Positions 1 to 5,147 of a DNA stretch of 5,962 bases are shown here, in pieces. How positions within the stretch are numbered: position 1 is the first letter of the stretch; each line of letters opens with the position of its first letter. The notes below the pieces were generated by a model. The model was given only the letters and a program-made list of their open reading frames with translations, did not search any database and was not told where the DNA came from. A program made the translations under genes and the position numbers. Origin of the DNA: Thermoleophilia bacterium (GTDB taxonomy: Bacteria > Actinomycetota > Thermoleophilia > Gaiellales > SKUG01). The stretch spans positions 1 to 5,962 of the forward strand of contig JAOPYW010000259.1 of the NCBI GenBank assembly GCA_025964405.1, read 5' to 3'.

Positions 1-25
1 CTTTTCGCCACTGATTTCAAAACTG

Positions 26-55
26 CCTGCTCGTAGCGATGTTTTCTCGAGCAGG
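26..55 (-). terminator. Weak hairpin terminator downstream of tyrS
   Basis: Perfect 8-bp inverted repeat, CCTGCTCG at 26-33 and CGAGCAGG at 48-55, with a 14-base loop. Read on the minus strand, the stem is followed by CAG and then four T residues, so it could end the tyrS transcript. The large loop and short T run make it a weak candidate. The remaining bases from 1 to 190 hold no ORF I can support, and the first 60 bases are AT-richer than the rest of the window, as expected for intergenic DNA. Confidence 0.4.
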
Positions 56-190
56 GTTTCGGACACGGATGGCGACGTTCCGGCGAACCATCCGCTCGTC
101 GAGCAAGCTGTCCCCGGCCTCAGGTCCACGATCAGGGCGAACAGTACCGCCGCCGATCGACTCAGTACCTTCCGGTAGCCTCGTGCGGGC

Positions 191-1456
191 TCACTCGATG
201 CGCGCGAAGCGTCGCTTGCCTGCCTGGAGCACCACGCCGACGAGCGTGGCGGGATCGATCTCGAGCACGCTTGCCGCCACCTGGGTGCCATCGATGCGGA
301 CGGCTCCCCCCTGGATCAGTCGTCGCCCTTCGCCGTTCGAGGTGGCCCACCCCGCGGCGACGAGCACGGCGGGGAGGAACACGAGGCCGGCCTCGGTGCG
401 CGGAATCGCCGCGATCGAGAGCTCGGGGATTCCCTCGGGCACCTCGTTCCGCTTGAACTGTGCGTCGAAGCGCTCCTCTGCTCCCTGCGCCACGCTCCTC
501 GGATGGAACCGCTCGATGACGTGCCGCGCGAGCGTGCGCTTCGCGTGGTTCGGGTGCACGGTTCCGTGCTCCACCCCCAGGACGTAGGCCTCGGCTTCGT
601 CCCAGGTGAGCCCAGCGGCGTAGCGGTACCACTCCGGCATCAGCTCGTCGGGGATCGACATGACCTTCCCGAAGACGTCGTTGGGGTCGTCGTCGAGCCC
701 GATGTAGTTGCCCAGCGACTTCGACATCTTCTCGACGCCATCGGTGCCGCGGAGCAGCGGGGTCGTAATCACCAGCTGGGGCGTCTGCCCGTACTGGGGC
801 TGCAGGTGCCGGCCCATCAGGAGGTTGAACAGCTGGTCGGTGCCGCCGAACTCGATGTCGGACTCGACGGCGACGCTGTCGTATCCCTGGAGCAGGGGGT
901 ACAGCAGCTCGAGGATCGAGATCGGGGCGTTCGACGTGAAGCGCTTCTGGAAGTCGTCGCGCTCGAGCACCCGTGCCACCGTGGCACCCCGCATCAGCCG
1001 GAACATCTCCAACGGGGTCAACTTCGCCAACCACTCACCGTTCCAGCGCACCTCGGTGCGCTCGGGGTCGAGGATACGGAACGCCTGCTCCTGGTAGGTC
1101 CGCGCGTTCGCGTCGATCTGGTCACCGTCGACCACCGGCCGCGACTTGCTTCGGCCGGAGGGGTCACCGACACGCGCGGTGTAGTCGCCGATGATGAGCA
1201 CCACGACGTGGCCGGCGTCCTGGAAGGCGCGCAGGCGCTGCAGCACGACCGCGTGGCCGAGGTGCACGTCGGGGCTCGTGGGATCCATGCCCAGCTTCAC
1301 CCGGAGCGGTCGGCCCGCGTCGGCGGCGTGCTGGAGTCGGCGCGCGAGCGCACCCGCAGGTAGCACGTCGACACACCCACGCGCAAGCGCCTCGGCGGCC
1401 GCCACGAATTCGTCGGCGGGCGGTGTCGTGGCTGCGTCGTTCGGCGTGTCGGTCAT
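191..1456 (-). CDS. tyrS: Tyrosine--tRNA ligase (TyrRS, S4-domain type)
   Basis: Cytoplasmic class I aminoacyl-tRNA synthetase that charges tRNA-Tyr with tyrosine using ATP. The 421-residue length fits the bacterial family. The Rossmann catalytic domain carries the HIGH signature as HLGH at residues 65-68, just after GMDPTSPD, and the KMSKS loop appears intact at 243-247. Residues 186-211 hold the tyrosine/adenylate site segment (YPLLQGYDS followed by EFGGTDQLFN). The HLGH context and unbroken KMSKS resemble the TyrZ-like clade rather than classic E. coli TyrS; that subtype call is from memory of the families. Residues about 355-421 look like an S4 RNA-binding domain (GRRLIQGGAVRIDG near 377-390). 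The start is the ATG at 1454-1456, preceded by a -10-like box at the right distance for a leaderless transcript and with no Shine-Dalgarno. It lies 25 bases after the DUF1385 stop, so read-through from that gene is also possible. Confidence 0.96.
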   Translation of the reverse strand: MTDTPNDAATTPPADEFVAAAEALARGCVDVLPAGALARRLQHAADAGRPLRVKLGMDPTSPDVHLGHAVVLQRLRAFQDAGHVVVLIIGDYTARVGDPSGRSKSRPVVDGDQIDANARTYQEQAFRILDPERTEVRWNGEWLAKLTPLEMFRLMRGATVARVLERDDFQKRFTSNAPISILELLYPLLQGYDSVAVESDIEFGGTDQLFNLLMGRHLQPQYGQTPQLVITTPLLRGTDGVEKMSKSLGNYIGLDDDPNDVFGKVMSIPDELMPEWYRYAAGLTWDEAEAYVLGVEHGTVHPNHAKRTLARHVIERFHPRSVAQGAEERFDAQFKRNEVPEGIPELSIAAIPRTEAGLVFLPAVLVAAGWATSNGEGRRLIQGGAVRIDGTQVAASVLEIDPATLVGVVLQAGKRRFARIE

Positions 1457-1462
1457 GCCTCG

Positions 1463-1468
1463 ATGCTA
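1463..1468 (-). promoter_or_regulatory. Candidate -10 box for tyrS (leaderless type)
   Basis: Minus-strand TAGCAT ends six bases before the tyrS ATG, the spacing at which the first transcribed base would be the A of the start codon. There is no Shine-Dalgarno between box and ATG. I see no convincing -35 element 16-18 bases upstream, so support is the box and its spacing only. Confidence 0.4.
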
Positions 1469-1481
1469 GCCGACCGACCCG

Positions 1482-2711
1482 TCACGCCAGGACGCGGTAG
1501 GCATCCTCGTTCGCCCGGGCGCTCGCGACCGGGTGCTCGGCAGCGTGTGCACGCTCGTGCTCGAGCACCGCCTGCAGCGATGCGATCGCGACCTCACACT
1601 GCTCCGGCGTGCACTCACGTGTGGTGAGCCGCTGGAACCACAGGCCCGGCGCCAGGAACACGCGCAGCACCTTGTTGTCGGCGTGCTGCCCCGCGAATCG
1701 GAGGATCTCGAAGCTGAGACCGGCGATCAGCGGCAGCAGAAGGGGGCGCGCCGCGATGACCTGCCACGTGGGCGCACCTTCGAGGAAGGTCACCTGGGCG
1801 ATGCGGAACACGAAGAGACCGATGATGAACAGCCATACGATGAACGCCGTGCCGCACCGCACGTGGATGCGGCTCATGGCATTGACCCGCTCGGGCTCGA
1901 GCTCGATGCCCCGCTCCCATGCGTTGATCGCCTTGTGCTCCGAGGAGTGGTACTGGAACACGCGCTTCATGTCGGGCATGAGTCCCACGAGACCCAGGTA
2001 CGCGCAGAAGATGGTGAACTTGATGAGCACCTCGGTGATCACGAACCACCAGGAACTGTTGTCGATCGGTAGGAGGAACTCCACGATCGAGACCGGCACG
2101 ACCTTGAACAGGAAGACCGAGAACCCGACCGCGATGATCATCGAGACGATGATGGCGCCCGTGCCCAGCTTACTCGGGTCGGGTGTCGGCTCGGCTTCGT
2201 GGTGCGGGAGGATCGTCGGCACGCCTGCGGCGCCGGTCGTGCCCGCCCGCCGTGCAGCGCCTTCGACCTCGTGCAGTTCGTGGGCCTCACCCGACAGGTC
2301 GGCGGGCTTTCCTTCGGTCGCATCGTCGTCGTACTTGGCCTCGACGCCCTCGATCGCATACTCGCTCGAGACGAAGAGCGCCTTCATGCCGACGATGAGC
2401 GATTCGACCAGTGCGACGATGCCGCGCACCAGCGGGATGCGTGCCCAACGATGCCGGGACGCGAACGACACGAGCGGATGGTGCTGCTCGGCGATGGTGC
2501 CGTCGTACCGGCGCACCGCGACGGCCCACGAATGCGGCCCGCGCATCATCACCCCGTCCATCACGGCCTGACCACCTACTGCCGCCGCAGGCGCCATGAG
2601 CGCCACCCGCAGGCGGCGCGCGACGCGGGCAGCCTGCGCCCGCGGACGACGTCGCCGGATCGGCGTGGACTGCGCGGGCTGGCTCGAAGGGGCGTGCATG
2701 GGAAGCATCAT
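1482..2711 (-). CDS. DUF1385 family membrane protein
   Basis: Predicted integral membrane protein of the DUF1385 family, function unknown. With the start at 2711 it has 409 residues. Family hallmarks in order: GGQAVMDGVMMRGP at 46-59; an amphipathic or membrane segment at about 93-115; hydrophobic segments at about 185-214 and 222-246; the RVFQYHSSEHKAINAWERG motif at 250-268; HVRCGTAF at 283-290 leading into a membrane segment; another at about 322-340; and PGLWFQRLTTRE at 355-366. A polar, acidic linker (about 121-182) separates the first and second halves. The reading frame stays open to 3185, but that part lies over doxX and is not coding. Starts considered: ATG ATG at 2711/2708, ATG at 2699, and ATG at 2597, which gives a 371-residue protein beginning seven residues before the conserved motif. 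I prefer 2711 because the intervening codons keep high third-position GC, but the 38 extra residues are Arg/Ala-rich and unconserved as far as I know. In other bacteria this gene often sits near rpmE, tdk and prfA. Confidence 0.88.
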   Translation of the reverse strand: MMLPMHAPSSQPAQSTPIRRRRPRAQAARVARRLRVALMAPAAAVGGQAVMDGVMMRGPHSWAVAVRRYDGTIAEQHHPLVSFASRHRWARIPLVRGIVALVESLIVGMKALFVSSEYAIEGVEAKYDDDATEGKPADLSGEAHELHEVEGAARRAGTTGAAGVPTILPHHEAEPTPDPSKLGTGAIIVSMIIAVGFSVFLFKVVPVSIVEFLLPIDNSSWWFVITEVLIKFTIFCAYLGLVGLMPDMKRVFQYHSSEHKAINAWERGIELEPERVNAMSRIHVRCGTAFIVWLFIIGLFVFRIAQVTFLEGAPTWQVIAARPLLLPLIAGLSFEILRFAGQHADNKVLRVFLAPGLWFQRLTTRECTPEQCEVAIASLQAVLEHERAHAAEHPVASARANEDAYRVLA

Positions 2712-2719
2712 CGTCCAGA

Positions 2720-2725
2720 ACGCTA
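2720..2725 (-). promoter_or_regulatory. Candidate -10 box for the DUF1385 gene
   Basis: Minus-strand TAGCGT lies eight bases before the ATG at 2711, giving a start site at or within two bases of that ATG. No good -35 is visible. It lies between the doxX stop (2744-2746) and the DUF1385 start, so it would act as an internal promoter if the three minus-strand genes form an operon. Confidence 0.3.
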
Positions 2726-2743
2726 CCCGACGCGAGGCCGAAG

Positions 2744-3121
2744 CTACCGTTGCGGCTCGAACGCGGCCAGCCAGACCGCAGCGATGAGGGCCGGTTGGAG
2801 TGGGAGGCGCAGCCACAGCGCCCATTCGGGCAGGCCGGCTCCGAGCCGATCGGCGTGCAGCGCCATGTTGACGTTGGCCGGGAACACCGCGACGAGCAGT
2901 GCGATGAGGCCGGTTCCGGCGACTCGCCGCACGGGGGGCACGAGCAGGCCGACCCCGCCGAGCACCTCTGCGATGCCGCTCAGGCTCACGAGCAGTTCGG
3001 GGCGCGGCAGCTGTTCGGGAACGATGCGCACGAACCCCCGAGGACGGAGGAAGTGCATGACTCCCGCTCCGAGGAAGAGGGCTGCCATGAGGAGGCGCAG
3101 GGCGGAGCGGAGCAGCTGCAT
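2744..3121 (-). CDS. DoxX-like small membrane protein
   Basis: A 125-residue protein with about four hydrophobic helices (roughly 5-23, 44-62, 68-88 and 100-120), the size and plan of DoxX/DoxX-like proteins. Family-like features are the GVMHFLRP turn after helix 1 (20-27), the RIVPEQLPRPELLV loop (32-45), SGIAEVLGG at 48-56, VPPVRRVAG at 61-69 and FPANVNMALHAD at 80-91. DoxX-family proteins are associated with redox processes at the membrane (thiosulfate:quinone oxidoreductase subunit in archaea; oxidoreductase complexes in mycobacteria), but this branch has no assigned reaction and I do not infer one. The start at 3119-3121 has no Shine-Dalgarno but has a -10-like box six bases upstream. 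It is divergent from the SRPBCC gene (41 bases between the ATGs) and lies 32 bases upstream of the DUF1385 start. Confidence 0.85.
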   Translation of the reverse strand: MQLLRSALRLLMAALFLGAGVMHFLRPRGFVRIVPEQLPRPELLVSLSGIAEVLGGVGLLVPPVRRVAGTGLIALLVAVFPANVNMALHADRLGAGLPEWALWLRLPLQPALIAAVWLAAFEPQR

Positions 3122-3127
3122 GCGGCA

Positions 3128-3155
3128 GCTCTACCCCGGCGGATACCGGGTACAA
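3128..3155 (-). promoter_or_regulatory. Candidate doxX promoter
   Basis: On the minus strand, TTGTAC (3150-3155) and TAGAGC (3128-3133) are separated by 16 bases, and TAGAGC ends six bases before the doxX ATG. The -35-like hexamer shares bases with the -10 candidate of the divergent gene, so the two promoters would be mutually exclusive or jointly controlled. The imperfect dyad TACCC...GGGTA (3132-3152) spans the same interval and could be an operator, though its arms are only five bases. Confidence 0.4.
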
Positions 3156-3156
3156 C
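3151..3156 (+). promoter_or_regulatory. Candidate -10 box for the SRPBCC gene
   Basis: TACAAC ends six bases before the ATG at 3163, the same leaderless spacing seen at tyrS and doxX. The final C departs from TAnnnT and no -35 is apparent, so this rests mainly on spacing and on the repeated pattern in the window. Confidence 0.3.
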
Positions 3157-3162
3157 GCGAGC

Positions 3163-3690
3163 ATGACCGTTCGCTCTGGATCCATCGTCGTCGACGTGCC
3201 GGCTGCGCGGGCATGGCATGCGTGTTCGCGGATCGAACACTTCCCCGAGTTCCTCGCGGGCCTCGAGAGTTGCCGGCCGCTCCCCGACGGGCGCTACGAG
3301 TGGACCGGTCGCGCGTTCGGCATCACGCGCCGGTGGCGGAGCACGTGGATCGAGCGACGGTTCGCCGACTTCCTCTCGTGGAGCACCGACGACCCGATGG
3401 TGCCCGACGGGCGCGTCGTCATCGAGGCGCTCGGGCCTGCGCAGGCGCGCGTCTCGATCGAGATGCGGTACGTGCCCCAGTCGCGTCGCGACCGTCTCCT
3501 CGTGAACGGCGCAGCCACGCGCCTCCGCCTGTGGTTCGACCTGCGCGCCTTCAAGCGCTGGGTCGAGCGCACGCCTCAGCGCGCGACGTACTCGATGCCG
3601 GGCCGCGCGATGGCTGATGGCCCCTCGAGCGCACCTTCGAGGGCACTCTCGGCGAGGTCGAGCGACGGGCGTGCGCTCGGCAACTCGTGA
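3163..3690 (+). CDS. SRPBCC (START-like) domain protein
   Basis: A 175-residue protein whose first ~135 residues read as a compact SRPBCC/polyketide-cyclase-like fold. It has an opening beta strand (SGSIVVDVPAARAW, 5-18), the helix-grip start with HFPEFLAGLESCRPL (26-40), alternating strands through WTGRAFGITRRWRSTWIERR (47-66) and FLSWSTDD (70-77), then VVIEAL and ARVSIEMRYVPQ (85-106), and a C-terminal helix from about 108 to 135. Such domains bind hydrophobic ligands in a deep cavity; neither ligand nor reaction can be read here. No signal peptide or membrane helix is seen. Residues 138-175 are a Ser/Ala/Arg-rich tail encoded entirely within the region overlapping tdk on the other strand. 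The start is the first ATG, six bases after a -10-like box and without a Shine-Dalgarno. It is divergent from doxX and convergent with tdk. Confidence 0.78.
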   Translation: MTVRSGSIVVDVPAARAWHACSRIEHFPEFLAGLESCRPLPDGRYEWTGRAFGITRRWRSTWIERRFADFLSWSTDDPMVPDGRVVIEALGPAQARVSIEMRYVPQSRRDRLLVNGAATRLRLWFDLRAFKRWVERTPQRATYSMPGRAMADGPSSAPSRALSARSSDGRALGNS

Positions 3691-4247
3691 CACTGGCGGC
3701 AACGGGGCTCGTAGCTCTCTTGGGCGCCGACGCGGATGACGGGCTCGTCGGGCTTGGCCGGACGGCCCGCGATGAGGCGCTGGGTGCGGGTCGCGGGTCC
3801 GCCACAGACCTGGCAGATGGCCTGGAGCTTGTCGACGAACTCGGCTACCGCGAGCATGTGCGGAATCGGGCCGAACGGCTCGTTCTTGAAGTCCATGTCG
3901 AGGGCGGCGACGATCACGCGCTTGCCATCGTCGTCCAGCCGCACTGCGACCTCGAAGACTTGCTCGTCGAAGAACTGCGCCACGTCGATGCCGACGATGT
4001 CGGCGTCGCCGACCATGCCGAGGATCTGCATCGAGGTGTCGACCGGTCGCGCGGCGAGGCGCGTGCCGTCATGCGAGACCACGTCGGTCGCGTGGTACCG
4101 GTTGTCGAGCAGCGGCTTGAAGACCGCGACCGACTGGCGGGCGATCTGTGCCCGACGCAGGCGGCGCATGAGCTCCTCGCTCTTGCCGCTGAACATCGAG
4201 CCGACGATCACTTCGATCCAGCCACCCTGTGAAGGCATCACTCGCAT
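3576..4247 (-). CDS. tdk: Thymidine kinase (TK1-like)
   Basis: Pyrimidine salvage enzyme of the TK1 family that phosphorylates thymidine to dTMP with ATP in the cytoplasm. The protein has 223 residues, slightly longer than the usual ~190-200. Seen in order: Walker A loop GSMFSGKS at 16-23; FKPLLDNRY at 43-51; VSHDG at 57-61; Walker B region IVGIDVAQFFDE at 84-95; DMDFKNEPFGP at 117-127; structural zinc site with C145/C148 and C183/C186 (CRQCH); and the lasso/substrate segment RTQRLIAGRPA near 154-164. At position 89 it has Val where TK1-type enzymes normally have the catalytic Glu (DEAQFF or DEGQFF), a single-base difference (GTG versus GAG). The start at 4247 is chosen because GGAGGA lies seven bases upstream; an ATG 11 codons earlier lacks this. 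Residues 186-223 overlap the SRPBCC gene on the opposite strand, and 191-223 extend beyond the conserved fold. It lies downstream of L31, separated by a terminator, so it probably has its own promoter. Confidence 0.93.
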   Translation of the reverse strand: MRVMPSQGGWIEVIVGSMFSGKSEELMRRLRRAQIARQSVAVFKPLLDNRYHATDVVSHDGTRLAARPVDTSMQILGMVGDADIVGIDVAQFFDEQVFEVAVRLDDDGKRVIVAALDMDFKNEPFGPIPHMLAVAEFVDKLQAICQVCGGPATRTQRLIAGRPAKPDEPVIRVGAQESYEPRCRQCHELPSARPSLDLAESALEGALEGPSAIARPGIEYVAR

Positions 4248-4254
4248 TGCACTG

Positions 4255-4260
4255 TCCTCC
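4255..4260 (-). promoter_or_regulatory. Shine-Dalgarno of tdk
   Basis: Minus-strand GGAGGA, within GGGGAGGA, lies seven bases before the ATG at 4247. It fixes the tdk start, and it is one of the few strong ribosome-binding sites in a window where most starts have none. Confidence 0.8.
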
Positions 4261-4341
4261 CCACGAATACAGTCCCACATCTCCGTCGAGCGCGGCGGGC
4301 GCCGGGCTCATCAGGTAGCGAAACGATACTGGCCAGAACGG

Positions 4342-4373
4342 ACGCAGGGCGCCACCGAAGTGACGCCCTGCGT
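4342..4373 (-). terminator. Intrinsic terminator-like hairpin after L31
   Basis: A perfect 10-bp stem, ACGCAGGGCG (4342-4351) with CGCCCTGCGT (4364-4373), continues after one mismatch into a 3-bp inner stem. On the minus-strand transcript the loop reads C(UUCG)G, an especially stable tetraloop. It begins 17 bases after the L31 stop. The following bases are not a clean U tract (CCGTTCTGG...), so termination efficiency is uncertain, but position and stability support it as the end of the L31 transcript and a separator from tdk. Confidence 0.75.
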
Positions 4374-4390
4374 TCGAAACGATCTGCGGA

Positions 4391-5038
4391 TCAGGCCTCT
4401 TCGGGTGCTGCCTCTTCTGCGGGTGCGTCCTCAGCGGGCGCTTCCTCGGCTGCGGGCTCCTCGACAGGTGCTTCCTCGGCAGCCGGAGCTTCCTCGGTCG
4501 CGGCCTCGGCGACCGGCTCCGCTGCGTCAGCTTCCGGAGCGGCTTCCTCGGCGGGAGCCTCGGCAGCAGCAGCGGCTTCGGCCTTGGCGGCCTCGTCGGC
4601 AGCTGCCTTCTCTGCCGCGGCTGCGGCAGCAGCGACCTTCTCGGCCTCCTCGTCGGCAGCCTTCTTCTTGGCGTCCTCGAGGGCCTTGGCCTCGGCACGT
4701 GCAGCCTTGGCAGCGAGGATCTTCGGATCCACGGCCGGCACGAAGGTGCGCGACACGTTCTTCTTCTTCTTGCCGGTCTCGGCGGGGGCGTCGCCCACGG
4801 CCTCGAGCTTCGCTTGGAAGCGACCGAGGCGGCCACCGGTGTCCATGAGGCGCTGCTTGCCGGTGTAGAAGGAGTGCGATGCCGAGGAGACTTCCACGTC
4901 GATGACGGGGTAGGTCTCGCCGTCCTCCCACACGATCGTCTTTTCGCTGGTCAGCGTCGACTTCGTGAGGATGGCGTGCTCGCCCGCCGAATCACGGAAG
5001 ACGATCGGCTGGTACGTGGGGTGGATGTCGCTCTTCAT
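4391..5038 (-). CDS. rpmE2: 50S ribosomal protein L31 type B with long Ala/Glu-rich C-terminal tail
   Basis: Large-subunit ribosomal protein, 215 residues against about 70-90 for ordinary L31. Residues 1-78 match the family: MKSDIHPTYQPIVFRDS at the start, STLTSEKTIVWEDGETYPV at 27-45, SSASHSFYTGKQRLMDTGGR at 51-70. The pattern with VFRD, WEDG and YPV and the absence of any cysteine identify the zinc-independent (C-minus, type B) form. Residues about 79-135 are Lys/Ala/Glu-rich and probably helical (KKKKNVSRTFVPAVDPK, then Ala-Lys-Glu runs). Residues 136-215 are almost only Ala, Glu, Pro and Asp with imperfect AEEAP-type repeats, strongly acidic and likely disordered. The frame is unbroken, with the stop just before a terminator hairpin, so the tail is part of the gene. 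The start at 5038 matches the family N-terminus; an in-frame ATG at 5065 would add nine residues (MTPKYWIPA), and neither has a strong Shine-Dalgarno. Divergent from ccdA. Confidence 0.92.
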   Translation of the reverse strand: MKSDIHPTYQPIVFRDSAGEHAILTKSTLTSEKTIVWEDGETYPVIDVEVSSASHSFYTGKQRLMDTGGRLGRFQAKLEAVGDAPAETGKKKKNVSRTFVPAVDPKILAAKAARAEAKALEDAKKKAADEEAEKVAAAAAAAEKAAADEAAKAEAAAAAEAPAEEAAPEADAAEPVAEAATEEAPAAEEAPVEEPAAEEAPAEDAPAEEAAPEEA

Positions 5039-5097
5039 CGCAGGAATCCAATATTTCGGGGTCATGAACGCGGGCGCACGGCGCCACGGCGGAGGGG

Positions 5098-5103
5098 AGC
5101 GTA
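5098..5103 (-). promoter_or_regulatory. Candidate -10 box for the L31 gene
   Basis: Minus-strand TACGCT fits TAnnnT and would start a transcript near 5091, leaving a leader of about 50 bases before the ATG at 5038. No clear -35 is seen. It overlaps the candidate -10 of the divergent ccdA. I looked for a Zur-like operator, since zinc-independent L31 paralogues are often Zur-controlled, and found no convincing palindrome. Confidence 0.3.
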
Positions 5104-5107
5104 TCAT
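5102..5107 (+). promoter_or_regulatory. Candidate -10 box for ccdA
   Basis: TATCAT matches the TATAAT consensus at five of six positions. A start about seven bases downstream would leave only about six bases before the ccdA ATG at 5120, a nearly leaderless transcript. No -35 is evident at the usual spacing. Confidence 0.35.
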
Positions 5108-5147
5108 GTTCCGCGATCCATGGATGTATCCAACCTCCCAGCGGTAG
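5106..5147 (+). CDS. Possible 13-codon leader ORF overlapping the ccdA start
   Basis: ATG at 5106 opens a 13-codon frame (MFRDPWMYPTSQR) ending in TAG at 5145-5147, past the ccdA start and in a different frame. A strong Shine-Dalgarno-like GGAGGGG (5091-5097) is eight bases before this ATG but 22 bases before the ccdA ATG, so it suits this ORF better. If translated, it could control ccdA by coupling or competition. It may be chance: if the transcript starts at the TATCAT box, this ATG is not transcribed. Confidence 0.2.
   Translation: MFRDPWMYPTSQR

Noticed and set aside
1..190. Possible rRNA operon leader or small gene downstream of tyrS
   Set aside because: No boxA, no clear promoter pair and no ORF with coding character; only the 26-55 hairpin can be supported.
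503..1363. Long plus-strand ORF (286 codons) opposite tyrS
   Set aside because: It mirrors a well-conserved synthetase gene; its protein has no recognisable fold and arises from the high GC3 of the real gene.
2712..3185. Upstream extension of the DUF1385 frame to 3185
   Set aside because: It runs across doxX on the same strand in a different frame, is Arg/Ala/Pro-rich, and lies before the family's normal N-terminus.
2199..3617. 472-codon plus-strand ORF over DUF1385, doxX and the SRPBCC gene
   Set aside because: It crosses three genes in other frames, is Arg/Pro-rich and has no family features.
4400..4640. Repetitive DNA that might be taken for a CRISPR or tandem repeat array
   Set aside because: The repeats are irregular, in frame, and explained by Ala/Glu/Pro codons of the L31 tail; there are no spacers of constant length.
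3736..4848. 370-codon plus-strand ORF opposite tdk and the L31 tail
   Set aside because: It is the complement of tdk and of the Ala/Glu tail; its Pro/Arg/Leu-rich composition is what the reverse of GCC/GAG codons gives.
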